A stretch of 64,000 nt of DNA. Source: Corynebacterium kalidii (GTDB lineage: Bacteria > Actinomycetota > Actinomycetes > Mycobacteriales > Mycobacteriaceae). Position 1 is the stretch's first letter; every line of letters begins with the position of its first letter. Both the position numbers and the translations under genes were made by a program. The stretch is taken from positions 1 through 64,000 of the forward strand of contig NZ_JALIEA010000017.1 of the NCBI RefSeq assembly GCF_022869005.1, given 5' to 3'. Below are positions 54,456 through 62,339 of this stretch, in pieces. The notes under the pieces were generated by a model that did no database searches, was not told the DNA's origin, and saw only the letters and a list, made by a program, of their open reading frames with translations.

Positions 54456-54710
54456 GTGATCGACGCACAGGCAGCGCCGGCATACCGCTTTCGCCCCGGC
54501 GCCCTCGACGCTATCGCCCGCTCTCGACGGTTCACCTCCGACGAGCAGCTCGCCCTCTACGTCGGAGTGCAGCCCGATCAGCTCCCCATGCTGCGGGCCG
54601 GGGCGAAGGTATCCGCCCGGGTAGCTCTGCGAGTCAGCGCCCTGCAGGGCGACAAGGACTACGTCGCCGGGTACTTCGACCTGGCAGACGACCCCCGAGT
54701 CGCCGCCTAA
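54456..54710 (+). CDS. Cro-like small regulator
   Basis: Protein of 84 residues from the GTG at 54456, six bases after AGGAGG (54445-54450). The sequence FRPGALDAIARSRRFTSDEQLALYVGV looks like the first helices of an XRE-type domain, followed by MLRAGAKVSARVALRVSAL. First gene of the rightward early operon, opposite the repressor, as Cro or an early regulator usually is. DNA binding is inferred. Confidence 0.65.
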   Translation: MIDAQAAPAYRFRPGALDAIARSRRFTSDEQLALYVGVQPDQLPMLRAGAKVSARVALRVSALQGDKDYVAGYFDLADDPRVAA

Positions 54711-54724
54711 CCCCCGGATACGAA

Positions 54725-54745
54725 AAAGGCCCCGCCGAAGCGGGG
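54725..54745 (-). terminator. Leftward intrinsic terminator
   Basis: Stem CCCCGC/GCGGGG (54730-54735 with 54740-54745) with a four-base loop. Read leftward it is GTCCCCGCTTCGGCGGGGCC followed by five T, a typical rho-independent terminator. No leftward gene ends here, so it may block antisense transcription entering the immunity region. Confidence 0.7.
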
Positions 54746-54770
54746 ACTCAACCACCAAGGAGTCTACACC

Positions 54771-54971
54771 ATGAGCAACAACGACTACGACTACGGCCGG
54801 TCTTCCGGCCTGTACCGGGCCGCGAGCAAGGCCTACAAGCTCGCCGGGAACCTCAGCGACTTAGGCAGGACGGATGTAGCAGAGGACGTGCGCACGCTCG
54901 CCGCACTTCTCGTCACCGACGCAGAAGAGATCACCGCTGAGATCCGCGACCGCGAGGCGGTGACGGCATGA
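54771..54971 (+). CDS. Small early phage protein
   Basis: A 66-residue, mostly helical, acidic protein (NDYDYGRSSGLYRAASKAYKL, then AALLVTDAEEITAEI). AAGGAG lies about ten bases before the ATG. Its stop overlaps the antirepressor start (ATGA), so the two are coupled. No family recognised. Confidence 0.7.
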   Translation: MSNNDYDYGRSSGLYRAASKAYKLAGNLSDLGRTDVAEDVRTLAALLVTDAEEITAEIRDREAVTA

Positions 54972-55750
54972 GCGACCTGATCCCGATCACCCAGACCGAC
55001 GACGGTCGCCAGGCCGTCAGCGGCCGAGCCCTCCACCAATTCCTCGAAGTGGGGGCAGAGTACCGGCACTGGCTTCCCCGCATGGTCGCCTACGGCTTCA
55101 CCGAAGGTCAGGACTACACGGTCATTTCTGACCGGGTTGCCCGCCAGGGCCGCGGCACCGTCGAGCGCCAGGACCACATCCTCACCCTGGACATGGCCAA
55201 AGAGGTCAGCATGATCCAGCGCAACGAGAAGGGCCGCCAGGCCCGGGCGTACTTCCTCGAGTGTGAGAAGCGGGCACAGAGCCCCGTCGCCGCCCTCCCG
55301 GACCGTCGAGCGTTGGCTCAGATGGTGATCGAGGCGGAGGACCGGGCCGACAAGGCCACCGCAGAACTCGCCGCGGCGGCACCGGCCATCGAGTACCACG
55401 ATCGGTTCATTGCTGATGACCAGGACGTCATCACCGTCGAGGACTGGGGCCGGCAGTGGGGTTTGAGCCGCCCGCAGGCGTTCGACCTGCTGACTGGACG
55501 GAAGGTGATCTTCCGGAAGTCTGTCACCCGCGAGTTCTCCAACAAGGCCGGGGAGGTCGTGGACCGCAACGAGTACCGCCCGTACTCGGACTACCGGAAC
55601 CTGTTCGACCTCCGCCCGCAGCACAACGCCCCGCGCTACCACAACGGGCAGGTCCGCCAGACCCTTTACGTCAAGGCGGCCGCGTCGTTCCTGCTGGCTA
55701 ACGCCATGAAGCTCCCGGGAACGCCAGGCGGAGAGCAGGTGTCGGCATGA
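54968..55750 (+). CDS. Phage antirepressor, AntA + KilAC domains
   Basis: Protein of 260 residues. The N-terminal AntA/AntB domain (about 10-90) has SGRALHQFLEVGAEYRHWL and DHILTLDMAKEVSMIQRNEKG, with a helical linker, then a KilA-C-type DNA-binding domain (about 155-250). Antirepressors of this type inactivate or bypass the repressor to favour lytic growth. Together with ImmA this gives two routes for lifting repression. Confidence 0.9.
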   Translation: MSDLIPITQTDDGRQAVSGRALHQFLEVGAEYRHWLPRMVAYGFTEGQDYTVISDRVARQGRGTVERQDHILTLDMAKEVSMIQRNEKGRQARAYFLECEKRAQSPVAALPDRRALAQMVIEAEDRADKATAELAAAAPAIEYHDRFIADDQDVITVEDWGRQWGLSRPQAFDLLTGRKVIFRKSVTREFSNKAGEVVDRNEYRPYSDYRNLFDLRPQHNAPRYHNGQVRQTLYVKAAASFLLANAMKLPGTPGGEQVSA

Positions 55751-55983
55751 TCACCGCACTCGCTGGATTCGCCGTCCTGTGTGTCGTCGGCGCAATCGCA
55801 GTATTGGCCTATTTCATTCGTGATTCGAGGCAGATAGCCGAACTTAATCGTCGGTCATGGGAATCCATCGAATCCGCAGAGGCTCTTAACCGCGACACGG
55901 AGAGGAACCTCGCAGAGGCAGCATCGAACCTTGCCGAGGCTCGGGACAACCTTGACCAGGCTGAACGGAGGTTGCCGTCATGA
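55747..55983 (+). CDS. Membrane-anchored coiled-coil protein
   Basis: A 78-residue protein with an N-terminal helix (ITALAGFAVLCVVGAIAVLAY) and an Asn/Glu/Ala-rich coiled coil (about 30-75). The start overlaps the antirepressor stop and the end overlaps the next gene. The AT content is slightly higher than in neighbours. Unknown; resembles small phage proteins at the host membrane. Confidence 0.65.
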   Translation: MITALAGFAVLCVVGAIAVLAYFIRDSRQIAELNRRSWESIESAEALNRDTERNLAEAASNLAEARDNLDQAERRLPS

Positions 55984-56135
55984 GCGTGGACCCGAAGATG
56001 TTCCATCGCCTCGTCGCATTCAACGAGTGCCTGGAAGTGCTAGTGAAGCGGGCGAAAGAGGCGGAGGCGGTTGGTGATAAGCAGCGCATGGATTTTATCC
56101 GTGACATCGCTTTCGATATCGCCCTACTGAGATAG
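55980..56135 (+). CDS. Small phage protein
   Basis: A 51-residue helical protein (MSVDPKMFHRLVAFNECLEV start, ending FDIALLR) whose ATG overlaps the previous stop (ATGA). It is the last gene before the 404-base non-coding region. No homology recognised. Confidence 0.6.
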   Translation: MSVDPKMFHRLVAFNECLEVLVKRAKEAEAVGDKQRMDFIRDIAFDIALLR

Positions 56136-56539
56136 CCCCCCTGGTCGCCTGTGGGGGAAGCACGGGCGACCCGCTCCACTGCCAGTCTGCTGGCCGTCCT
56201 CGTCGTGGGGGAGTGGGAGCACTAGACCCTTGTGGTCGTGAGTATTTGAAAACTGAACAGTGCATAGCGCCGGACAGATACCTGCCTGGACAGCCAAGAG
56301 CGAGCGTGTGAGGAATGGCGGACCATCGTATCCGCCGAGTAGATCGCGATGACCTTGTGACGCTGACAGGACGATGGAACCCCGGAGTGTGGCTTAGCGG
56401 CCCCACGGGAGGCAACGACCGGCGCGGATATAAATACCAGCCCTACTGATGATCAGTCATCCGCCGTCGTCGTGGACGGGGTAGGGCACGGGCGCCACAC
56501 GGGTGCCGATTACTGACCATCGACTACAGGAGGTGCCGT
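56136..56539 (+). ncRNA. Structured non-coding region with NusA-site-like motif
   Basis: 404 bases without a convincing gene inside an otherwise tightly packed operon. Hairpins: GGTCGCC/GGCGACC (56143-56149, 56165-56171), a bulged GCTCCACT pairing with 56212-56220, GGCGGA/TCCGCC (56317-56322, 56331-56336). Between them, 56245-56262 reads TTTGAAAACTGAACAGTG, close to the rRNA-leader sequence bound by mycobacterial NusA (GAACUCAAUAG). A leader RNA for antitermination is one reading; a small regulatory RNA or an origin are others. Confidence 0.45.
56315..56449 (+). CDS. Questionable 44-residue frame
   Basis: ATG at 56315 opens a 44-residue frame (MADHRIRRVDRDDLVTLTGR, ending RGYKYQPY) inside the structured region. 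GAGGA is too close to the ATG for normal initiation. It may be chance; listed because the region is otherwise empty. Confidence 0.2.
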   Translation: MADHRIRRVDRDDLVTLTGRWNPGVWLSGPTGGNDRRGYKYQPY

Positions 56540-56755
56540 ATGGATGATCGACTCGTCCCTATGGAGATGACGTTGACGGAGTGCGCCGCGGTCAACTGGG
56601 TGCTGAGCAGGGTGAAGGACAAGACGCTGACCGGGGTCCCGTCAGGCGTCGTCATCGACCAGGCAATCAGCGAAGCACTGGAGTCCGCTATCAGCGCCCA
56701 GCCATCCTATGACGATCCGGCTGAGTCGTCAGCGCCTTCTGACAATTCTGATTGA
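56540..56755 (+). CDS. Small phage protein
   Basis: A 71-residue protein (MDDRLVPMEMTLTECAAVNW start) with a central helical part and a Ser/Asp-rich acidic tail. A clear AGGAGG lies six bases before the ATG. Its 3' end overlaps, tail to tail, the 3' end of the leftward gene 56707-57474 by 49 bases. Function unknown. Confidence 0.7.
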   Translation: MDDRLVPMEMTLTECAAVNWVLSRVKDKTLTGVPSGVVIDQAISEALESAISAQPSYDDPAESSAPSDNSD

Positions 56756-57474
56756 GTGGATGAGGAGAGCTGATGCTGTACGTGCTCTTGCACAATCTCT
56801 GCCCCGGACTGGGCTCCGGACTGAAGCGCGACGATGGTTGCTCCAGTAATCGCCCCGAGCATGACGTCCTTTTTGAACCATGCCCACGTAGCATCCCGAG
56901 CTCTTCTCCAGAAGGGGTCCTGCGGTTCCTTCTTGGCGAGTTCGTCGAGGATCCTCTCGAGGTCCTTTACTGCATCGGTGATGCGGAATTCTCCGAGGGC
57001 TTGCCAGTCGACAAGTAGTTTCTTCAAGTGAGCGATGATTCGCCGGGCATGATCGGCTAAGTAGGTGGAGTCATCTTTGAGATGGGCGAGGATTGCATCG
57101 AGAAAGTTGTCCAGGTCGGAGGGGCCTGTTTTCTCGAATTTTGGAATGTAGATGCTGAAAGTTCCAGAGGCAGTCAGGAGAACATCCAAAGAATCTGCGT
57201 GAAGATTGTCCGCCCCATTTGTGGTCCAACCTTTCGGGTAGCCGAACACCATCTGGGTCCACCGGGACAAGTGTCTCTCGGCGGCCAGCATGGGGGAGCC
57301 ATCGTCCCGGAGGCGATGTAGAAGCTCCTCTACGTCCAGCAGGCGCTGAGCTGCTAGTCGCTGCTGTTCCCACCCATTTTTTGTGTTGAGGGACCGAATA
57401 GTTGCGGTGGTCTCATTGTTCTTAACCTTCCAGCTATTGAGCTGGTCATAAAGGAGTTTTGCGGGGTCTGCCAT
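56707..57474 (-). CDS. Antisense-oriented accessory gene (moron candidate)
   Basis: Protein of 255 residues, no recognised family. It starts MADPAKLLYDQLNSWKVKNN; the first 200 residues are helical and charged with few cysteines. A short hydrophobic segment follows at about 205-222 (MLGAITGATIVALQSGA), then a Ser-rich polar tail. It is the only gene opposing the early operon, is visibly less GC-rich than its neighbours, and lies between hairpins. These are the signs of a moron expressed from the prophage, such as an anti-phage or exclusion factor; that role is inference. Confidence 0.75.
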   Translation of the reverse strand: MADPAKLLYDQLNSWKVKNNETTATIRSLNTKNGWEQQRLAAQRLLDVEELLHRLRDDGSPMLAAERHLSRWTQMVFGYPKGWTTNGADNLHADSLDVLLTASGTFSIYIPKFEKTGPSDLDNFLDAILAHLKDDSTYLADHARRIIAHLKKLLVDWQALGEFRITDAVKDLERILDELAKKEPQDPFWRRARDATWAWFKKDVMLGAITGATIVALQSGAQSGAEIVQEHVQHQLSSSTQSELSEGADDSAGSS

Positions 57475-57673
57475 ACCCCCTATTCAACCATGGCGGTGTC
57501 GCCCTGCTGCCGGACGAGGTCCGGTACCGGCTCATGACCGGGGTGGGGCACGGGGGCGGGGTGTCACAGCGGGCGTGTTGCTCGCCCGTAAGCGGCGCCC
57601 ATGACCGGCTTTCGCACCTTTCGCTGAGGAAGGCGTCAGCTGCACCCCGCCCTGTCCATTGAGAAATTGAGAA

Positions 57674-57711
57674 GCCGCCCCGCATGTCCTGGCAGACCTG
57701 CGCGGGGCGGC
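57674..57711. terminator. Hairpin upstream of the HTH gene at 57738
   Basis: Stem GCCGCCCCGC (57674-57683) with GCGGGGCGGC (57702-57711), 18-base loop, no U-run. It lies in the 263-base gap between the leftward accessory gene's start and the resumed rightward operon. The rest of the gap shows no gene. Confidence 0.45.
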
Positions 57712-57737
57712 TCATGAGGAGACCGTAGGAGGTCACC

Positions 57738-57950
57738 ATGACTACGAGGATACCGGTCGAGGACCGGGAGTACTACACCACCGAGGAGGTGGCGGAGCGG
57801 GTCGGGATCAGTCCGACGACGCTCCGGGAGGGAATCAAGGACCGTGACGACGCGGTGATGCTGCTGTGCCCGCTGAAGGTGCGCAGCACGATCACGTGGT
57901 CGAAAGCAGCCGTTGACCGGTGGGTCGCGGGGGAGAGGAGCATGGCATGA
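57738..57950 (+). CDS. Small excisionase-like HTH protein
   Basis: A 70-residue protein with a MerR/excisionase-type winged helix: YYTTEEVAERVGISPTTLREG at about 12-32 and ITWSKAAVDRWVAG at the end. AGGAGG lies five bases before the ATG. It could be the Xis partner of the integrase or an early regulator; distance from int and operon position leave this open. Confidence 0.7.
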   Translation: MTTRIPVEDREYYTTEEVAERVGISPTTLREGIKDRDDAVMLLCPLKVRSTITWSKAAVDRWVAGERSMA

Positions 57951-58189
57951 GACGAGAGCTGACGGACACGGAGCAGTTCCTGCAGAGCATGGTGGATCAT
58001 CCGGTGGGCACGTCGTACATCGGCCGGCACTGGTCGGAACCGGAGCCCACGCCGTTGGAAATCGCGCAGGAGAGCAGGACATTCCGCGTCGTCGAGTACA
58101 TCTTCGGCGCCCTGGCCGTGGCCGCGATGATGATCATCGTCTACATGGTCTTCCGGGCCCTGTTCCTGGTGGTGATGAGCCTGTGGTGA
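57947..58189 (+). CDS. Small membrane phage protein
   Basis: An 80-residue protein with a polar N-terminus (RRELTDTEQFLQSMVDHPVG) and one C-terminal helix (about 50-78, VVEYIFGALAVAAMMIIVYM). ATG overlaps the preceding stop. Unknown function. Confidence 0.65.
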   Translation: MRRELTDTEQFLQSMVDHPVGTSYIGRHWSEPEPTPLEIAQESRTFRVVEYIFGALAVAAMMIIVYMVFRALFLVVMSLW

Positions 58190-58191
58190 GC

Positions 58192-58479
58192 ATGGACATT
58201 CCCGACGCGGTGATGGTCGGGCAGGCGTACAAGGCGGCCGCCCACTACCTCGAGATGTCGCGGATGTGTGGTCGTGACCGGGAGCGGCAGATCCGGTACG
58301 AGCGCGCCGCGAAGCGCTTCCTGGCCACGGCGAAGGAGACGGCACGGGACGCCGGCGCGCAGAAGGTCTGGTACCAGACCGACATGCACGCGGGCTTGGG
58401 GATGAAGCGGATGACGACGCTGCACGCGCAGGACGCGGTCGCGACGATCCGAGGCCACGTAGAGGAGATGGGGAAATGA
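58192..58479 (+). CDS. Early phage protein, unknown
   Basis: A 95-residue protein rich in Arg/Lys and Ala (DIPDAVMVGQAYKAAAHYLE, later RQIRYERAAKRFLATAKET), predicted helical. A GTG at 58186 that overlaps the upstream stop would add two residues. Coupled to the next gene by ATGA. No family recognised. Confidence 0.65.
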   Translation: MDIPDAVMVGQAYKAAAHYLEMSRMCGRDRERQIRYERAAKRFLATAKETARDAGAQKVWYQTDMHAGLGMKRMTTLHAQDAVATIRGHVEEMGK

Positions 58480-59015
58480 GCACGATGAAGGAACTGCTGG
58501 CGCAGCGTAACGCACGAGCGCGCCGGGTGGTGCTGCAGTCCGCAGTACTGAAGGAACTCAAGGCCCGGCATGACGAGGACCGGGCCGAGCTGCAGGCCGA
58601 CATGGAGCGCGGGGAGAAGATCACCGCCCGCACGGACGACCAGTCGCTCGGCACCGTGTCCTACTCCGATCCGAAGCCGAAAGCCAGGGTCACAGACCGG
58701 GCCGCGTTGCTCGGGCACGTCGCCGAGGACGCACCGGGGCGGATCGGGCTGCGGATCACGGACATGCCGCGGGCGCTGGCGCTGCTGGAGGCGGACTACC
58801 CGGAGCTCGTGGAGCCGGCCTTGTCGTCGCAGGATGAGGCGCACTACCTCCGGGCCGCGGAGAAGGGCGAGAGCATCCCTGGGGTGGAGGTCGCTACCGG
58901 GGCGCCGGTCATGTCGGTGCGTCCGTCGCAGGCGGGCAAGGATGCCGCTACTGAGCTGGTCGCCGGCAACCGTGCGCTGACGGCGCAGGCGGAATTGGAG
59001 GCCGGCGATGAGTGA
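58476..59015 (+). CDS. Early phage protein next to recombination ATPase
   Basis: A 179-residue protein with an N-terminal charged helix (residues about 5-50, likely coiled coil), a middle segment with VSYSDPKPKARVTDRAALLGHV and a helical C-terminus ending LEAGDE. Its place before the Sak4-type ATPase suggests a part in phage recombination or replication, but no domain is recognised. Confidence 0.65.
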   Translation: MSTMKELLAQRNARARRVVLQSAVLKELKARHDEDRAELQADMERGEKITARTDDQSLGTVSYSDPKPKARVTDRAALLGHVAEDAPGRIGLRITDMPRALALLEADYPELVEPALSSQDEAHYLRAAEKGESIPGVEVATGAPVMSVRPSQAGKDAATELVAGNRALTAQAELEAGDE

Positions 59016-59265
59016 GAACACCAGGCAGATGCGGCAGGTGCTGTGGTTCTTCAACCACAACCACGATTTGGCCGTCCCGTGTGGCGAGGACAGCTTCATC
59101 TACCGGTTGATCCGAGCTGCCTGCAAAGCCGACCAGACGAACAGGGGCCGCCTGTATTTCGGTTTCCCGGCGCTGGTGTGGGCGGTGGAGGTGATCCAGG
59201 GCGAGGACTACGGCTACGACAAGGTAGCCCGGGCGATCCGTGAAGAGGAAGGAGCACCGCTGTGA
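59008..59265 (+). CDS. Small early phage protein
   Basis: An 85-residue protein (MSENTRQMRQVLWFFNHNHD start) with a compact alpha/beta look and KADQTNRGRLYFGFPALVWA in the middle. Overlaps both neighbours by 4-8 bases. Not recognised. Confidence 0.65.
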   Translation: MSENTRQMRQVLWFFNHNHDLAVPCGEDSFIYRLIRAACKADQTNRGRLYFGFPALVWAVEVIQGEDYGYDKVARAIREEEGAPL

Positions 59266-60287
59266 ACCAGTTGCGGACGCGCCGGCCCACGGGTCAGGTG
59301 TCGTGGCCGATCATCATCCTCGCCGGCGTCGAGGGCGGCGGTAAGACGTGGTCCGCGGTCGAGGCCACCAGCATGGACCTCATCGACCGCAGTTTCTTCC
59401 TCGAGGTCGGGGAGCGCATGGGCGACGAGTACGCCGCGGTGCCGGGATCTGACTACGAGATCGTGGAGCATGACGGGACGTGGCGGCAGATCCTCGCATC
59501 GGTCCATGCCGCGGCCGCGGTTGCCCCGGCGGAGGGGAAGGCGAATCTGATGATCGTCGACTCCGTGACGGAGGTGTGGACGCTGCTGTCGGACATGGCG
59601 CAGCACCAGGCCAACATGCGGGCGCAGCAGAAGGGCCGCGGCGGTGGCGGTGACGCGCAGATCACGATGGACCTGTGGAATGCGGCGAAGGACGCCCTCG
59701 GTGACTTCCTCGGCGCGCTGCGCAGCTTCCCCGGCCCGGTGATCCTCACCGCCCGCCTGGACAACGTCAGTGTCGTCGAGGGCGGCAAGCCGACCGGCGA
59801 CACCACGTGGAAGATCCGGGCGGAGAAGAACCTGCCGTACCAGGCGACGGTCATCATGCAGGCCCGGCAGCCCCGGGACTGGCTGATGACGAAGATCGCG
59901 TCCACGAAGCTGCAGCTGCCGCCGGGCGGGGAGAAGAAGATCGGACCGAGCTTCACCGTCGAGGCCCTGCTCGAGCAGATGGGCGTCACAGCGGCAACGT
60001 CGGCGTCGACGTATGTCCGGCCGTCGCCGGATGGCACGCCGCAGCAGTCGCAGGCGGCCGCGCAGGCCCGTGCCCGGGAGGCCCAGGAGTTCCTGGAGCG
60101 CTGCCGCACTCTCACCGACCGGGACGCGCTGCTGCAGGAGCAGGGCGAGGCCCGCCGACTGGGGGTCTATGACCAGTGGGTCGAGATCGGGAAGCGATTG
60201 TCCTCGGCCGCCCAGGCGGAACCCGCGGACGACGGTGTCGAGACCGTGACCCCGGAGGTGGTGACCGATGGAGACGCCACCGACTGA
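59262..60287 (+). CDS. Phage RecA-like ATPase (Sak4 type)
   Basis: AAA/RecA-fold ATPase of 341 residues. Walker A GVEGGGKT at 22-29, Walker B LMIVDS near 95-100, and a Gly-rich loop (QQKGRGGGGDAQI) likely contacting DNA; residues about 240-341 form a helical, Ala/Gln-rich C-terminus. Sak4 proteins promote single-strand annealing and work with SSB, whose gene lies about 2 kb downstream. GTG start overlaps the previous stop. Confidence 0.82.
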   Translation: MNQLRTRRPTGQVSWPIIILAGVEGGGKTWSAVEATSMDLIDRSFFLEVGERMGDEYAAVPGSDYEIVEHDGTWRQILASVHAAAAVAPAEGKANLMIVDSVTEVWTLLSDMAQHQANMRAQQKGRGGGGDAQITMDLWNAAKDALGDFLGALRSFPGPVILTARLDNVSVVEGGKPTGDTTWKIRAEKNLPYQATVIMQARQPRDWLMTKIASTKLQLPPGGEKKIGPSFTVEALLEQMGVTAATSASTYVRPSPDGTPQQSQAAAQARAREAQEFLERCRTLTDRDALLQEQGEARRLGVYDQWVEIGKRLSSAAQAEPADDGVETVTPEVVTDGDATD

Positions 60288-60642
60288 GCCGCTCAACCCG
60301 GTACAGGTCGAACAGCGGATCATGGAACTGTCCAAGATGATCGCCGCGGGCGTCCAGCAGGTCACGAACAAGCTCCGCGCCTACCGGCAGGCCGACGCGG
60401 CCTACGACAGGGCGAAAGCGCACGCGCAGCTCGCCGCAGAGGGTAAGACCGTCGCAGACCGGGAGGCCGAGGTCGAACTCGCCACGATCGACGAGCGGGA
60501 CGCAAAGGACTTCGCCGAGGTGGAGTACTCGCACGTCAACCGTCGGGTGAAGGCCTTCGAGAAGGAGCTCGACGCGATCCGCAGCATCGGCGCGAACGTC
60601 CGCCAGATGTACTCCGTCGCGGGACGTGGGGAGGGGGCCTGA
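60268..60642 (+). CDS. Coiled-coil phage protein
   Basis: A 124-residue, almost wholly helical protein (QVEQRIMELSKMIAAGVQQV, then QADAAYDRAKAHAQLAAEGK). It overlaps the ATPase gene by 20 bases and the HNH gene by one, so all three are co-translated. Function unknown; a partner of the recombination ATPase is possible. Confidence 0.68.
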   Translation: METPPTEPLNPVQVEQRIMELSKMIAAGVQQVTNKLRAYRQADAAYDRAKAHAQLAAEGKTVADREAEVELATIDERDAKDFAEVEYSHVNRRVKAFEKELDAIRSIGANVRQMYSVAGRGEGA

Positions 60643-60953
60643 TGGTGAAGCAGAGGATGCCCGCCGCGGTCGCCCGGGAGGTCCTGGAGCGAGCGGACGG
60701 CGCGTGCGAGGCGATGATCCGCGGCGTGTGCACCGGCGGGGCGCAGCACCTGCACCACCGGCTGATGCGCTCGCAGGGCGGCCCTCACACGGTCGCGAAC
60801 CTCGCCGCCGTCTGCAGCACGTGCCACAGGTACGTGCATGACAACCCCAAGTTCGGCTACGAGTCCGGGCTGCTGATCCATCCGTGGCACCCGGTCACCT
60901 GGCCACCCGCGTACTACCGCGGCGTCTACACCTCCAGAGAGGAGGGCACGTGA
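60642..60953 (+). CDS. HNH endonuclease domain protein
   Basis: A 103-residue protein with the beta-beta-alpha-metal fold: His38-His39, Asn53, His62 and zinc-type cysteines Cys22, Cys30, Cys58 and Cys61 (HLHHRLMRSQGGPHTVANL, CSTCHRYVH). Here it lies in the replication module, so a role as a processing nuclease is more likely than packaging, where larger HNH proteins sit beside terminase. Its stop overlaps the next GTG. Confidence 0.85.
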   Translation: MVKQRMPAAVAREVLERADGACEAMIRGVCTGGAQHLHHRLMRSQGGPHTVANLAAVCSTCHRYVHDNPKFGYESGLLIHPWHPVTWPPAYYRGVYTSREEGT

Positions 60954-61795
60954 GTATCAACGTCATCACGTGGGTCATGTCTCACGCTGATGTCCAGAAC
61001 CACGGCGAGCTCGCGGTGCTGTATGCACTCGCAGAGCGCGCCCACGAGGACGGACGGTACGCCTGGCCATCCCAGTCCTGGATCGCCTACCGTGCCCGGT
61101 GCACGACGAGGACGGTCCGAAACCACCTGACGAACCTCGAGGGTCGGGGGATGATTCGCCGGGGCGACCAGAACGTCGTGAGCCACCTCGATCCGCGGTA
61201 CCGGCCGATCGTGTGGGACATCGACATGACGAAGGTTCGGTCCGATTCGGAGCCTGCAAAACTTTCCGCCCTAGCGAAATCCAGGGCGGAAAGTTTTTCA
61301 TCCAGACCGGAAAATCCTGACACTCAGGGCGGAAAATCTGAGCATCCAGACCGGAAACCCGTTTCCTACAAACCGTCCATAGAACCTTCCAGTGAACCGT
61401 CCGAGAACCTAACCCCCTCAAGTCCCCCTCCGGGGGACCGGTTCGAGGAGTTCTGGGGACTGGTGCCGCGGAAGGTCGGGATCGGGAAGGCGCGCACCGC
61501 GTACCGCAGTGCGGTGAAGCGCGCCGGCGACGAGCAGACCGTCATCGACGGTATGCGCCGATTCGCCGCGGACCCGAATCTGCCGGCTGAGAAGCAGTAC
61601 ATCCCGCACCCGACGACGTGGCTCAACCGAGATGGGTGGGAGGACGAGCCGTTGCCGCCCCGGCCGGGCGCGGTCCCGGCCGCGACCCATACCTTCGGCA
61701 CCCGTCCGGAGGACTGGCTGCAGGGGCTGGCGGCCCCGGAGCCTGGCAACGTCGTCGAGGGGGAGGTGGTCTCATGGCCGGAGATCGAGCACTGA
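60950..61795 (+). CDS. Winged-helix phage replication protein
   Basis: A 281-residue protein from the GTG at 60950, after GGAGGG. The N-terminal winged helix (about 12-75, AVLYALAERAHEDGRYAWPS, ARCTTRTVRNHLTNLEGRGM) matches phage replisome organisers. A Ser/Pro/Glu-rich linker (about 95-160) joins a helical C-terminal domain starting DRFEEFWGLVPRKVGIGKAR, a pattern common in such initiators. It probably binds the phage origin and recruits helicase. Confidence 0.82.
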   Translation: MSINVITWVMSHADVQNHGELAVLYALAERAHEDGRYAWPSQSWIAYRARCTTRTVRNHLTNLEGRGMIRRGDQNVVSHLDPRYRPIVWDIDMTKVRSDSEPAKLSALAKSRAESFSSRPENPDTQGGKSEHPDRKPVSYKPSIEPSSEPSENLTPSSPPPGDRFEEFWGLVPRKVGIGKARTAYRSAVKRAGDEQTVIDGMRRFAADPNLPAEKQYIPHPTTWLNRDGWEDEPLPPRPGAVPAATHTFGTRPEDWLQGLAAPEPGNVVEGEVVSWPEIEH

Positions 61796-62337
61796 CCGAC
61801 CGCGAGGCGCTGGCCGCGGAGGTGCTGGCATTCGGGAAGTCCCTCGTCCCCGACCGTTTTCCCCGACCGACGCCGGAAGCGCTCATCGCCTGGGGCATGG
61901 TCCTCGGCGAGATGCGCGTCCCGGCGGAGGTGTGGCCGGAAGCGATCGCGTGGTGGTCGATGAACTCGGCGACGGACCGGATGGCGACGCCGCGGGAGCT
62001 GAAGGATGCAGCGCAGCACATCGTCCGGGACGTGTGGGAGACGAACCCGGAGAAGCGGCGGATCCTCGATGCGCATCGTGCAGCTCGTCTGAGAGCGCGG
62101 GAGGCGCGTGGGGAGTTGCCGCCGGGGACGGCGCCGGAGACCGCCGGCGATACCGGCATGGTCGCGATCGAGCCGCGGAGTGAGGACACCGCGGTCCGGT
62201 GGCGGGAGGTCCGTGCGGGTATCGCGCAGCGTGCGCGGGACCGTCGGATCGCAGAGCGGGAGGCCGCCGGTCGTGGCGAGCTTTTCGAGGACATGAACAA
62301 CCAACCCGGGGAAGAGCCCCCGGAGAACGGAGCCTAG
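61774..62337 (+). CDS. Helical phage replication-module protein
   Basis: A 187-residue protein with GGGGGAGG before the ATG at 61774. Residues about 5-85 (TDREALAAEVLAFGKSLVPD, WPEAIAWWSMNSATDRMATP) resemble phage helicase-loader-like or replication-associated proteins; the C-terminus is Arg/Glu-rich. No P-loop is present, so it is not a DnaC-type ATPase. It overlaps the previous gene by 22 bases and lies two bases from ssb. Confidence 0.65.
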   Translation: MAGDRALTDREALAAEVLAFGKSLVPDRFPRPTPEALIAWGMVLGEMRVPAEVWPEAIAWWSMNSATDRMATPRELKDAAQHIVRDVWETNPEKRRILDAHRAARLRAREARGELPPGTAPETAGDTGMVAIEPRSEDTAVRWREVRAGIAQRARDRRIAEREAAGRGELFEDMNNQPGEEPPENGA

Positions 62338-62339
62338 AC

